Shown: one piece after another, positions 1 to 9,402 of the stretch
Position numbering within the stretch: the stretch's first letter is position 1
Layout of the letters: each line of letters begins with the position of its first letter
Assembly (NCBI GenBank): GCA_946803715.1
Contig: CAMPET010000014.1
Coordinates: 592,576 to 605,668 of the forward strand
Length of the DNA stretch: 13,093 nucleotides
Direction: 5' to 3'
Source: Beroe ovata
Lineage: Eukaryota; Ctenophora; Nuda; Beroida; Beroidae
Made by a program: the position numbers and the translations under genes
Notes under the pieces: generated by a model
Told to the model about the DNA's origin: nothing
Databases searched by the model: none
Seen by the model: only the letters and a program-made list of their open reading frames with translations

Positions 1-38
<38 letters not shown>
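1..38. repeat. (GT)19 microsatellite at the left edge
   Basis: The window opens with 19 uninterrupted GT dinucleotides. A second GT tract closes the window, so both edges probably reflect assembly breaks at simple repeats. Smaller TG tracts occur near 832-848 and 1191-1210. Confidence 0.97.
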
Positions 39-41
<3 letters not shown>

Positions 42-468
42 CAGTCGGGCTTATTGCACATTACACGCTTTCAGATGATAGTAAACACGCACACACTCAG
101 TTGCTAATTCACCCGGATAACAGTCTCAAAACCCCAAAATTACACATGGATTAAGTTACAGTGAGTATGGAAGTCGGAAACTATTTCTATCAATCACTGG
201 TAATTTGAGTCCGGTATTAAATGTGCCAGATAAAAGTTAGAGGGAAGTTAGAGGGGGTAATATCGTTCAATATCAGGTATCTAACCCCAGTATCAAGTTT
301 GATAGAATACGAGATATTGTTCATGGATATGACGTCATATGAGCTGCCTGAGATTGAGCCATCGCTCAGTTTGCAGCTCAGTTAAGCCTCAACTTAAAAC
401 CACTGGACAGTGGCCGCCTACCACTAAGCAAATACCTATCGGACATCCGTCTGAAAAGTAGAATTTAC

Positions 469-629
469 CTTATCAAGGTCTGTCTCCAGGATATGAATCT
501 GGTAAATGTCGGGATCGGAGCCGCCGTTACTCTCGCACGCGTAGGGCGGCCGCCGGATAATGGAGAGACACGTCACGTATTCGGAGGGCGTGGTCTCGTC
601 GTACGAACACAAGTCACCGTGGGAAACAC
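469..629 (-). CDS. Internal (or last) coding exon of an unrecognised cysteine-containing protein
   Basis: On the minus strand, a pyrimidine-rich acceptor ending in CCGCAG (cag at 632-630) is followed by 161 open bases and a GTAAAT donor at 468-463. Leaving two bases at the 5' side to complete a split codon, it encodes 53 residues that begin VSHGDLCSYDETTPSEYVTC and end HILETDLDK. The stretch is much richer in GC and CpG than its surroundings, uses balanced codons and has three cysteines, all of which argue for real coding sequence. If the donor is not used, the frame runs 11 more codons to a TAG at 438-436, so this could be the last exon. I could not find flanking exons in phase, and I do not recognise the family. 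An extracellular or secreted protein is possible from the cysteines but is not shown. Confidence 0.55.
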
Positions 630-632
630 CTG

Positions 633-2880
633 CGGAAAGGGATTGCTTATAACTTGAGAGAATGCTGAGGAGGGGGGATTAAGTCGTATATATAGATCCT
701 TGTATTCCATTGAACACAATTCTGATTGAATGGACAGGAATTACTACTTGTCTACTCATGTAGCGGTTTGATAAGACCCATGGGAATACTCTATCAGAGT
801 ACAGCGAGTGTTAAACTCTAATGATAATCAGTGTTTGTGTGTGTGTGTTTGGATTTTACACATACAATCGTCTCATTACATTTCACAGACACTAGTACAC
901 AGAGGGAGAAGACGTGTACTCTATTGAATTCACAGACACTAGTACACAGTGGGAGAAGGCGTGTACTCTATTGAATAAGTACAGGCCATGTCAGACACAC
1001 TAATGCAATGTCAATGGGAGACAAGTACTGCAGTAGTGGTCGATCATGATTCTTACAGGTGATTATCAACACGATATATATACGATATAAACGTCCCAAT
1101 GGAATCCTTGATAGTAGATTTAAGGGGGTAATGTCGTCAAACTCATTGAATCGCCTTTGTACACAGTTTCAAGCCATGTCTTTGTGCCGATGTGTGTGTG
1201 TGTGTGTGTTCGTGCACACAGTTTCAAGCATTGTTATCTCATTTTCACTAATAATCTGTGCGTGTATTGTCCTAATCATTGACTGTGTCCGCTTTGACAC
1301 AGTTACACTAGTCTCACTTACATATCTGTAATTCAATTTGGCGATGGGGTGATGAAATACAGGTGTCTGGATTTTTGGTCTCTTAAACACATACCCACAC
1401 ACATGCACACATTCACACACGCTCTTGTTTTGTTAATAAGCCGGAATCTGACAAAAAGAAAGTCTTGCAATAAATGTGAGCATGTAACGATACAAGATAC
1501 ACTTTTTAAGAGATGTGCCTTTGGATTATGTTCAGTATCTAACTATTGACTAGCTGAGAATTGAGATAAGAAGTTATCAGTAATGAATGAGGTAGTGATG
1601 AATGGATTCCAAAAGGTACATGGTTCCTGGTCACTAGAGTTACCGCTCCCCAGAAGTGGGGTTCTTTAAAAATGACAAATTATTAACATTCACAATTATT
1701 AGTTTACAAAAATTTGTTAGTCATCAAAAATTATTCCCAGAATAATGATGAATATTCAATACAAACCTAATATAAGGAGAATGTAGGAAACAAGTAGTAC
1801 AAAATTCATGTCAGCTCAACATCAGATCATGTCTTCATTGTATTCTAGAGAAATTGGTTGTTGGTGATCCAGCTTAACAGGAGTGACCGAAATAAAGAGC
1901 AGCATGGAAATAGTGGAGATGGTGAATTTGAGTGAAAAACAAATTTTGTTATCCACCAACAAATAAATGTAAATGAATCAGATATTAATGATGCCAGGAT
2001 CATCACTAAATTTTAAAAGCCAAACAAAGTATTGGGTTTAAAAAATGACCAAAAGCTACATTAAGTATGTCCTACTCCATAGATTTGTCGTACAGATTAG
2101 GATTTACAGTCAATCAAATTAGCAAGAAAGACTAGCTATCAATAATCATGGATGGGTGAAGATACTATTAATAGACTTTGTTTAAGTAAAATTTACTCAA
2201 CAAGAACAAACATATGATGCCCTATTGACTCTAAAAAGTATAAGCAGTAGAGAGAATGCAACATGAATCAAAAGAATTTTATGATAGACAGAATTAGTAA
2301 CGTTGATTGATTAGAGCAACAAAAATAAGATGACGCCATGTAACACAATAAATATTGTGACTTGTAAAATAAAAATAAAATTTTATAATATTTTCGACAT
2401 TGAATAAAAATGACCATGCGCGCGTTCCCGAAAATTGGACTTTCAATCATCATGCATTATCACTTTAAATGCCATTGTTATATGATAAATAATTTTAATC
2501 ATTGATGAATTTAATTCAGTATTCATTTGAATTCATAATTTGTGACTCCTTTACAAATTTGAAATACAGTGCCGCGCCGCGCACTCAGCTATAGAAATTA
2601 TTTGAAATTTTAAAAGAGAAATAAAAATTAATTGTGGAAGCAAAACTATGTTTCAAAAAACAAAATTGTGGTAATGTGGCATAAGATATACATAAAAAGC
2701 AGAAACCAGTATTAGTTTCTTACATGCATACTGATATATCCTTCGTCCCTTTGTATTTTATTTTGAATGTGTCAATGGAGCGATAGACTGATTCCAAAAC
2801 AGAGAAGCTATTCACTTTCTCTTGTTCATGAATTATTCTAACTTTGATCAGAGTAGTTTTCAACCCAACAAGGCTTCCTA
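633..2880. other. AT-rich interval without a supportable gene
   Basis: Apart from short repeats (a 47-base duplication at 882-975 and TG tracts), I see no exon-like stretch with coding character and good splice sites. The longer open frames, such as 1059-1331 (+) and 2720-2995 (-), are low-complexity or translate to unremarkable sequence. A CpG-rich patch occurs near 2570-2585. Distal exons of the 469-629 gene could lie here but are not visible to me. Confidence 0.5.
882..975. repeat. 47-base tandem duplication
   Basis: Two adjacent copies, 882-928 and 929-975, begin TTCACAGACACTAGTACACA and differ at two positions that I can see. The near identity implies a recent local duplication. No coding role is evident. 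Confidence 0.93.
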
Positions 2881-3016
2881 GGTAGCAATGAGAGGTAATG
2901 GAAGCAAGAGTAATGATTGCTTGTTCTACCAAATGAGTTCTGGTTATAATAAGTCTCGAAACATGTGCTTGCCTCAAAACTGTATCTACCAACAAAAGTT
3001 CAGCTCTGACTTCCAG

Positions 3017-4356
3017 ATGAAGTTTCTGTTTCTAAATATCCTTCACAGTGAGTGACACTTACATATATGTGCTTTTTTGATATCTCATGAGCCACACATT
3101 CACTCAAACCACTCACAATAACCAGGAGACAATATAAAAGACCTGATTGCAAAAGACAGGTTTCACCTTTATTCAGATAAGGTAAGTATTCATGATGTAG
3201 GCATCCACGATTTTATTTATTTTCATTTGCAGTTGAGTATTTCGGAAGCCTCTCAACTTGCTCTAGCACTTATTATCTATAACCTTTCTATGATTTCAGT
3301 ATATTCTCACCCATGTCCTTGTGTACATGAAGCGGCTGGACTTGAGTTCTCCCACAGACTTGGACTTCTTGTCTCTACTGTGAGTTAATTAATGAATTCA
3401 TATAGACAATTGGACAGTTATATGGACAATACGACATGACTATCACTTGAGCCTCAATCCTCACTATAACATTTATAGGGGCCTTGCTGTAGACATGCTA
3501 GAAGACTTCAGTCTGGACATCTTCTGCATCATGCTGAAAACGTTTGCTTACATACAGTGCACCAAGCTGGATGCCAGATACATTGCTGGCAGTGGATTCC
3601 TCACCTATGAGAATAGTTTCATCAGTGGAATTAGGAAAGTCAGTGTCAGGAAACTGGCCATTCTGAAGGAGTTAAATTTCAATGCCTACATTGACAAGGA
3701 ATCTAAGGAATACCTCCAATGTGTAAGTTCATTTTTCCTGCTATGCGGCACACAATGGAACCACGACTTCTCCCATCCCCTATGATCACACCATCAACCA
3801 CAGGAAGGAATAGTTGATAGCATCTTACGTGGGAACCACTTTGGTAATAACTGTCTAGCCCGGACCCCTCTACCACTGCGCAAACAGAATGGAATCTACA
3901 GACACATGGATCTTATTGAGCGACACACCAAGGAACTCATGGAAATTGAGAGACATCTCAAGGAGATGCAGGTGATCTTGGGACTTTCTTAGTTCGTGGG
4001 TGATTCACTGAATAAGAGTGTATATATTTTATCCTTGCTATGTATTTGTTTACACATGTTTGACTTCGTTTATATCCTTCCTTTACACGCTTCACTTTGT
4101 GAATAGAAGGCAGGTTAACAATTGCTCTCTTCACGTATAACCACGTGTCTCTCAGATGGTCACGTATTCGACACTGGTCCATGACGGGTACCCAGACTGC
4201 TCAGCTCACCTCCCCGTTGACACCTCCCATCACCTTGACACCGCCCACGGAGATCCGTGGTATTTCAGTGTTGAACAAGACGGTGTTAACAGCTGTCACC
4301 CTGGCAACCAATCTTCATCATCATCGTGGCGAATCCCACATAAACTGGTTTACTAA
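3017..4356 (+). CDS. Six-exon gene for a short cyclin-box-like protein (start uncertain)
   Basis: The proposed exons are 3017-3047, 3126-3181, 3300-3379, 3479-3722, 3804-3971 and 4156-4356 (TAA stop). All five introns are GT-AG with good donors (GTGAGT, GTAAGT, GTGAGT, GTAAGT, GTGATC), and every phase matches, giving 259 residues. About residues 25-135 resemble one cyclin box: a hydrophobic helix (ILTHVLVYMKRLDL), a segment like 'LAVD.LDRF' (LLGLAVDMLEDF), a middle helix ending TKLD, and a closing RKLAILKELNFNAYI like the cyclin 'E..ILKEL.F' helix. The usual MRAILVDW motif and a second box are missing, and exons 5-6 add a charged helix and a Ser/His-rich tail. The ATG at 3017 directly follows an AG, so that exon may be internal. 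Alternatively the frame is open back to 2882, with an ATG at 2888. A CNTD1-like protein is possible. The gene model is firmer than the family call. Confidence 0.6.
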
Positions 4357-4943
4357 ATGTAGTTCGTGCTACAATGGACAGTTTATTAGCATTCAAATAT
4401 AGCAAAGTTTTGTAAATATATTTATTCTTGCTATACACAATACATAAAATATGTTTCACCAATTTTGAGAAAGTCAACTACTTATTTGTTATTTCTGACT
4501 AACGTATCAAATATGAAAAGAACTACAAAGCTAAAAGACATTTCTCGAAATGACTTCCTAATCACAGTTTCAAGTTTATCGAGTGTCATCAATTCGGAAA
4601 CATTCGAAATATATGCACGTGTTCATATCCACGTTTTACCAACGGATATTCTTGCTAAGGTTATGAAGTCATTTCAGTTAAACAATCCCACCAACAACTA
4701 GAGTACAGAACCAAGACTTAGTTAGAACTCGTCGTTTCTATATCTCTCCGAAAAACAATATGACCTTTTTATTTTGGTTAATCACTGTATCAAGAAGTCA
4801 TGTGCAAAACACGTACACGACCGTTCGCTTCATTTCCACAAGGTGTTTTTGCACTTGATTTAGTTATCATCTCTATTCAGCCACTGCGTTTAGTTATATA
4901 TTTTGGAGATGTGGTTGGTATTCCAATCACAGCGATTGAGTTT

Positions 4944-4984
4944 ACTAATTAACTTCACATGTTTCTTTAAGTAAGTTAATTAGT
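4944..4984. repeat. Inverted repeat, 12-base arms
   Basis: ACTAATTAACTT at 4944-4955 is exactly complementary to AAGTTAATTAGT at 4973-4984 across a 17-base loop. The arms are AT-rich. The significance is modest in DNA of this composition. Confidence 0.8.
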
Positions 4985-5153
4985 TATACATAATTATTAT
5001 TACTAAAATTATTGTTACAAGTTACTCCTTCTCCCAGTAATATGTACATTTATCCGATACTAAAACCCCACGTATATTATTCAAACACATTACACCACTG
5101 TTAAAAAGGCTAATGAGGTATTTTGTGAGCATTGAGAAGCACGTGATTCTAAG

Positions 5154-5194
5154 CTTTCGTTTACCGTTCTTCCAGGAAGAACGGTAAACGAAAG
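5154..5194. repeat. Perfect inverted repeat, 20-base arms around one base
   Basis: CTTTCGTTTACCGTTCTTCC at 5154-5173 and its exact complement at 5175-5194 surround a single A at 5174. With a four-base bulge (5151-5154), pairing can extend out to GATTCT at 5145-5150 against the AGAATC at 5192-5197. It could extrude as a cruciform or form a stable RNA hairpin. It is not next to any gene I can call, and a transcript end or transposon remnant would both be possible. Confidence 0.95.
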
Positions 5195-5308
5195 AATCTT
5201 CATCAAAAATGAAAATTGAGAGCGAATGTGGTGTAACGTGACTGAACTATCGTTGTATTTATAACCTATAACTAGGTTCCTTATATTGATCTGTAAATAC
5301 TTTATAGT

Positions 5309-5347
5309 CAGGGGGACTTTTATTAAGTTTTCAAAAATTTCCCCCTG
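5309..5347. repeat. Short inverted repeat CAGGGGGA / TCCCCCTG
   Basis: The eight-base arms at 5309-5316 and 5340-5347 are exact complements across 23 AT-rich bases. The G-run stands out in the AT-rich surroundings. Its role is unknown. Confidence 0.75.
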
Positions 5348-6339
5348 TTTTTTCTTGCAATTTACTTGCTTCATGATTCTCATAACTATCCCGCTAAGAG
5401 GATAGTCTCTAGTATGTTAGATCTCTGTTTTACCCGATTGAGATGAATCGAGACGTCTTTCATCCAAAGTAGACAACACAATGACATGTATGATTCAGAG
5501 TTTCAATAACTTCGAATTTGAAAGCCGTCCATTCTGAAGCAAGTTTGTGTTTTGGCACGTCATATACACGTTATATTCACGTCATTCATTGACACGTTAT
5601 TTTCATGATATTGTATGTCATAACGTCTATAGAATAGTGATCTATAAAGAGATTCACTGTTTAAAGTTATGAAGGATTATATTTGATACGATTATATTCG
5701 ATGAGTTGCAATTCTTAATTAACATTTATAATATCGAATAATTACTAAATACCATACTAAACCTTATATAAGTACTATCTGATATTTTACACGCCTACAC
5801 TATCTATATTTATGATATGATTAACCAATTATTTATTTCTATTTCTGAGTATGATTTGTTCGCAAATGGACGTTTAACAATGGACATGTTCCTTATCAAT
5901 TTAAAATGTTAAATTTGTTAAAAACTTTTTGTAAATTGTTTTATCATATTTTATGATATTATTCTATATTGCGTATACGTATAATATTGAACTTATATTA
6001 ACCTATGATATTTAGTTAGCTATCATACTTAATTTCAGTATTTATTCTTATAGCAATCTTATCGTATAGCCTTGATCACGATATTTATCTATATCCCCTT
6101 TTTACTCCATCTCGTTGTTTTATGTCAAGATTTCCCTCTCAAAACCAATTGCCAGCTTCATTCATCGCTCCTATTCTGATCTTCTTTTTAATAATTCGAC
6201 TCTGTATGCAAATTTGTATGATATGAATAACTCCGTTTATCACTTTGTCTGATCATTTACCCGTTTTACCTATAAAAACAATCGACAAGTAATTGAATCT
6301 TTGGTCATAACTCAATTTTTTGTTTCATCTTGTGTTTGG

Positions 6340-6995
6340 AGAAGGTGTCGAGTTACGCATTAGAGAAGCAATGTAGTGTCGAAATTCCAATCTCAATCGA
6401 TTCAGCGTCCAAAATGACCAAGAAAATGATTGTTATTATGTGAAGAATCGGAAAAAAAAATTCGTCATTCTAAGCATCCTGGATCTGATTGAGTGTGTGA
6501 GTAGAATCAAGAAACACATTATCTGGGGCTTGGAGGGTCGAGAAAATTTTTATCGAGAAAAAGCATAAGCAGCTGTGTTTCTGGCCTAATGTTGGCCGTA
6601 GATCACGAATCTAAAAGAATTTTGGATCCATCTGGTCGGGAAATCCGTTTGAGATTGAATATCTTTTTAAGTAATCGAAGATATATGATGATGGATCAAG
6701 GTGTCGAATCAAGCCTCAGGGGAGCAAGTAAGGACTTCAAATCCATTCCCAGTCGACTTAGCGTCCAAAATTACATAGGAAATGATTGCTATTGTGAGAA
6801 GGATCGGATAAAAAATTTTTGTCATTCCAAGCATCCTGAATCTGATTGTGTGGTGACTATAATCGCAAAAAACTGGAGCTAGGAGGGTCGAAAGGTTTTC
6901 TGTATTAAGAGAAGTGTTTCTGACTTAATTTTTACCGTATGTAAATCGCGAATTCAGAGTTCCTTTGGATCTATCTCATCGGGAATAATGTGAAA
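6340..6995 (+). repeat. Diverged tandem duplication, unit about 350 bases
   Basis: Two head-to-tail copies run from about 6340 to 6660 and from about 6695 to 6995. Matching landmarks include GCGTCCAAAAT (6405 and 6761), GTCATTC followed by AAGCATCCTG (6465-6481 and 6821-6838), GGAGGGTCG (6532 and 6882), and CGTAGATCACGAATC against CGTATGTAAATCGCGAATTC (6597 and 6936). The offset drifts from 356 to 343, so the copies have accumulated indels. The 97-codon frame at 6589-6882 spans both copies and is not conserved between them, so I do not treat it as a gene. An old repetitive element or a local duplication would both fit. Confidence 0.85.
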
Positions 6996-7507
6996 AACTA
7001 AATTTGTTCCAGTTTCTTTAAACCTCATTCTACGTGCAAATTCAAGACAGTAGACACCGATTCAGTATTGCAATTCGACACAGTGTGGAATTCCCGCCAA
7101 TTACTTGACCCAATGCAGGAACGCGCGACGCGCCGAACAAGATCCAAATGATGAAAGCGCCGCAACGCGTCGTTCACCTTACCATAAACTAATGTTATCA
7201 TTGGCACCAATCCAGACTCTATTGCTGTGCTTGTATATCACACTTTGGGCCTATATCCTTGTGGGATTCCATTTCTGTTGTGCACCAGCCTCATAATCCT
7301 AAACTACGGCCAAATATGAAAATAATTGCACCGCCGGGAAGTTTGTCAGATTTAATCCGACCTCTAGCTCTGTCATGTCTCTCGCGCGCACGAGAAACAG
7401 ACTAGAAATGAGAAAAAATCTGATCGGAGCTTAGATTATTGGAAAAAAATTACCCTCGTTAATTTATACCCTGGCTAGGGCTTAATGCACTATAGGCAAC
7501 CCCGGAA

Positions 7508-7600
7508 CTGGGATCCGCGCTATTCGGCGTTCGCGCGCGACGTACGAGTGTCACTTGCACGTATCGACTAAATTTTGCGTCGCGCCGCGCATATGCAATA
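7508..7600. other. CpG-dense island with 8-base dyad
   Basis: CGCG-containing motifs cluster here (for example TCGCGCGCGACGTACG at 7531-7546 and GCGTCGCGCCGCGC at 7577-7590) inside an AT-rich interval. GCGCGACG at 7535-7542 pairs with CGTCGCGC at 7578-7585. Related patches occur at 7120-7165 and 7380-7395. It lies about 470 bases before the GALM start, so a promoter element is possible but unproven. Confidence 0.5.
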
Positions 7601-7769
7601 GACTCAAAATCATTTTGTTTCCGAAACTTGAACAAAGATTGGCGTATGATTAATTGTGGAAATAACTGAAGAATTATAACTCTAAGAGTAGCTCAACCTA
7701 AGAGTAAGATGGTTCTGTTGATTGAATACTTATTGTATCATTCTTTTTGTTTCACTCCTCTTATTCAAA

Positions 7770-7819
7770 TTTGAATGCTTCTAAAAAAGTTTTGAATTCT
7801 TCTAAAAAAGTTTTGAATT
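7770..7819. repeat. 21-base direct repeat, 2.4 copies
   Basis: TTTGAATGCTTCTAAAAAAGT at 7770-7790 is repeated at 7791-7811 with one change and is followed by a partial third copy ending at about 7819. It sits about 250 bases upstream of the GALM start codon. An unresolved base lies nearby at 7844. Confidence 0.9.
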
Positions 7820-8070
7820 GGTAAATGGTAATTCTCTCATCATNTTTCCTTTGTTTCATTATGTAATTCAATGACACAGTATAGAGGATTCGTTTCTCGT
7901 GTTTCAAGTTTTTTCCATGAAACTTTGAGTTCTTGAAGGTATTTCTACAATTTGTTGACTGAATTCCATTTTCTCCTCATACTTGAATCAGTCAAGGTGT
8001 GTATAAACGAAGTGAAAGAAGTGGAACCTTGCATGCTGCCTATCTCCAATAAGAAGTGCAGTGGTCAGGA

Positions 8071-9129
8071 ATGATTTGGTCAAAGGGATATTTTGGCAAG
8101 CTCAAATCAGGTCAAGAGTGCTCTGTTTTCTCCATTACCACTGAATCAGGTGTAGATATTTCAATCACAGATTATGGTCTGTCTTTGGTGTCATTTACTT
8201 TTAGTCAGCCACTTGACCAGAGGAGAGATGTTCTCTTAGGATTTGATGATGTATCTGGATATGAAAATCACAACTTCTATTCAGGATGTATTGTGGGTAG
8301 GGTAGCAAGTCGCATTGCAAATGGGAAATTCAATCTAGAGGGAAAGGATTATCAATTGTCCTTGAACAACAATGATGACACACATTTGCATGGGGGCTTT
8401 ATAGGACTTTCCAAAGTTGTATGGGATAGTGAGATCAAGAATGATATCCTTGAGTTCACTCACACTCAAAAAGATGGCACAGATGGGTATCCTGGTAATC
8501 TAACTGTGGCTGTTAAAGTTTCTGTGAAAAATAAGTCAGCAGGTGGAAGAATAACTGGATGCTTCTTGTCGCTGGACATACTTGCAACATGTGATGCCCC
8601 CACCCCTATCAACCTCACATTCCATCCCTATTTCAATATGGATGGTCATGATTCAGGCTGTGCACTTGACAACAAGCTAACAATTTTCGATTATGCTGGG
8701 TATTTACCCATGGATCCAATGACAATCCTACCAACTGGTGAAATAATCCCTACTAAAGGAACTCCCTTCAATCTTGACATATCCAGAATTGGTGATGTCA
8801 TAGGTGATGTTCCTGGAGGATATGATCACACTTTCCATCTCTGTTCAAAAGATGGTTTCATTGTTCCTGCTGCAGAAATTGAATCCAGCGATGGAAAATA
8901 CAAAGTTAGAGTTCTTACAGATCAACCTGGGATTCATGTTTATTCAGGTAATTTCCTCGAAGGAACAGTAGGCAAGGAAGGAGCTTCTTATAATGTACAT
9001 TCTGGCATAGCACTTGAAGCACAGAATTTTCCCAATGCTGTGAATGTTCCATCATTTCCTAATTGCATTCTTCAAGTTGGGGAGGAGTACAAGAGGAATA
9101 TTACATTCAGTTTCGTACAAACTGAATAA
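8071..9129 (+). CDS. GALM: Galactose mutarotase (aldose 1-epimerase)
   Basis: Cytosolic enzyme that interconverts the alpha and beta anomers of galactose and glucose, supplying alpha-galactose to galactokinase in the Leloir pathway. One intact exon encodes 352 residues, close to the roughly 340 usual for animal GALM. The ATG at 8071 is chosen because MIWSKGYFGKLKSG aligns with the family N-terminus; the frame opens upstream only through non-ATG codons. Visible family motifs are GRVASRIANGKF (77-87, substrate-binding Arg81), the LHGG His107, DGTDGYPG, the NLTFHPYFN His185 (general acid), GGYDH with Asp252, QPGIHVYSGNF and LEAQNFPNAVN with the catalytic base Glu316. The Asn that precedes the Arg in human GALM is Ser80 here. 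The gene is intronless although its neighbours are split. It lies on the same strand 459 bases ahead of ATP6V0B. Confidence 0.96.
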   Translation: MIWSKGYFGKLKSGQECSVFSITTESGVDISITDYGLSLVSFTFSQPLDQRRDVLLGFDDVSGYENHNFYSGCIVGRVASRIANGKFNLEGKDYQLSLNNNDDTHLHGGFIGLSKVVWDSEIKNDILEFTHTQKDGTDGYPGNLTVAVKVSVKNKSAGGRITGCFLSLDILATCDAPTPINLTFHPYFNMDGHDSGCALDNKLTIFDYAGYLPMDPMTILPTGEIIPTKGTPFNLDISRIGDVIGDVPGGYDHTFHLCSKDGFIVPAAEIESSDGKYKVRVLTDQPGIHVYSGNFLEGTVGKEGASYNVHSGIALEAQNFPNAVNVPSFPNCILQVGEEYKRNITFSFVQTE

Positions 9130-9145
9130 TATGTTGATTTGTTAA

Positions 9146-9151
9146 ATTAAA
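9146..9151 (+). promoter_or_regulatory. Candidate polyadenylation signal ATTAAA of GALM
   Basis: The common AATAAA variant ATTAAA lies 17 bases after the GALM stop codon and is followed by T-rich sequence. This would give a very short 3' untranslated region. It is a weak prediction from motif and position only. Confidence 0.4.
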
Positions 9152-9402
9152 CGTTTTTAGAATCAATGTTTTCAGATCATCATTCAGATCTATTTAATCA
9201 ATTGTTTTGAAATTTTTCGTTGAGATTCTTTTATGGTCCAATCTATTTGTTTGTAAATTATTTTTGAGAGCGAATTTGATGATTCTTGAAATCATACTCT
9301 GTGAGGAAAGGGTTAATTATGTTACTCATGAGGATGTCTCAGCCGTTGAAATGTTGAAATGTAGCGGTAACAGTAGCTTGCTTTCCAATTGTCACATACC
9401 AT

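Larger units (their letters stand above)
4357..8070. other. Long AT-rich intergenic interval
   Basis: No convincing exon was found in these 3.7 kb. The open frames at 4465-4701, 5090-5383 (-), 6589-6882 and 7105-7296 lack a recognisable family or splice context. What is visible is structural: a dyad at 4944-4984, a near-perfect palindrome at 5154-5194, a dyad at 5309-5347, a diverged tandem duplication at about 6340-6995, CpG-dense patches at 7120-7600 and a 21-base repeat just upstream of GALM. The promoter and 5' leader of GALM should lie in the right-hand part, but I cannot place them. Confidence 0.55.

Noticed and set aside
1059-1549. Overlapping open frames on both strands near TG tracts
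   Set aside because: They are rich in low-complexity Val/Cys or Thr/His runs from the dinucleotide repeats and have no protein-like features.
2720-2995. 91-codon minus-strand open frame
   Set aside because: It has no recognisable motif or splice context, and it overlaps the region where the upstream part of the plus-strand gene may lie. It is plausible by chance in DNA of this composition.
3133-3141. TATA-like AATATAAAAG as a promoter
   Set aside because: It falls inside a phase-compatible exon (3126-3181), so coding is the better explanation.
3300-3722. FASTK or octotricopeptide-type helical repeats in the six-exon gene
   Set aside because: There is no RAP domain at the C-terminus, and the order of helices with the closing ILKELNF fits a cyclin box better.
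4465-4701. 78-codon plus-strand open frame after the cyclin-like gene
   Set aside because: No family resemblance, no conserved start context and ordinary AT-rich composition. Not enough to call a gene.
6589-6882. 97-codon plus-strand open frame
   Set aside because: It crosses the junction of the diverged tandem duplication, and the matching part of the other copy has stops, so the frame is not under coding constraint.
8056-8070. GTG start for GALM five codons upstream
   Set aside because: Nuclear eukaryotic genes rarely start at GTG. The ATG at 8071 matches the expected family N-terminus.
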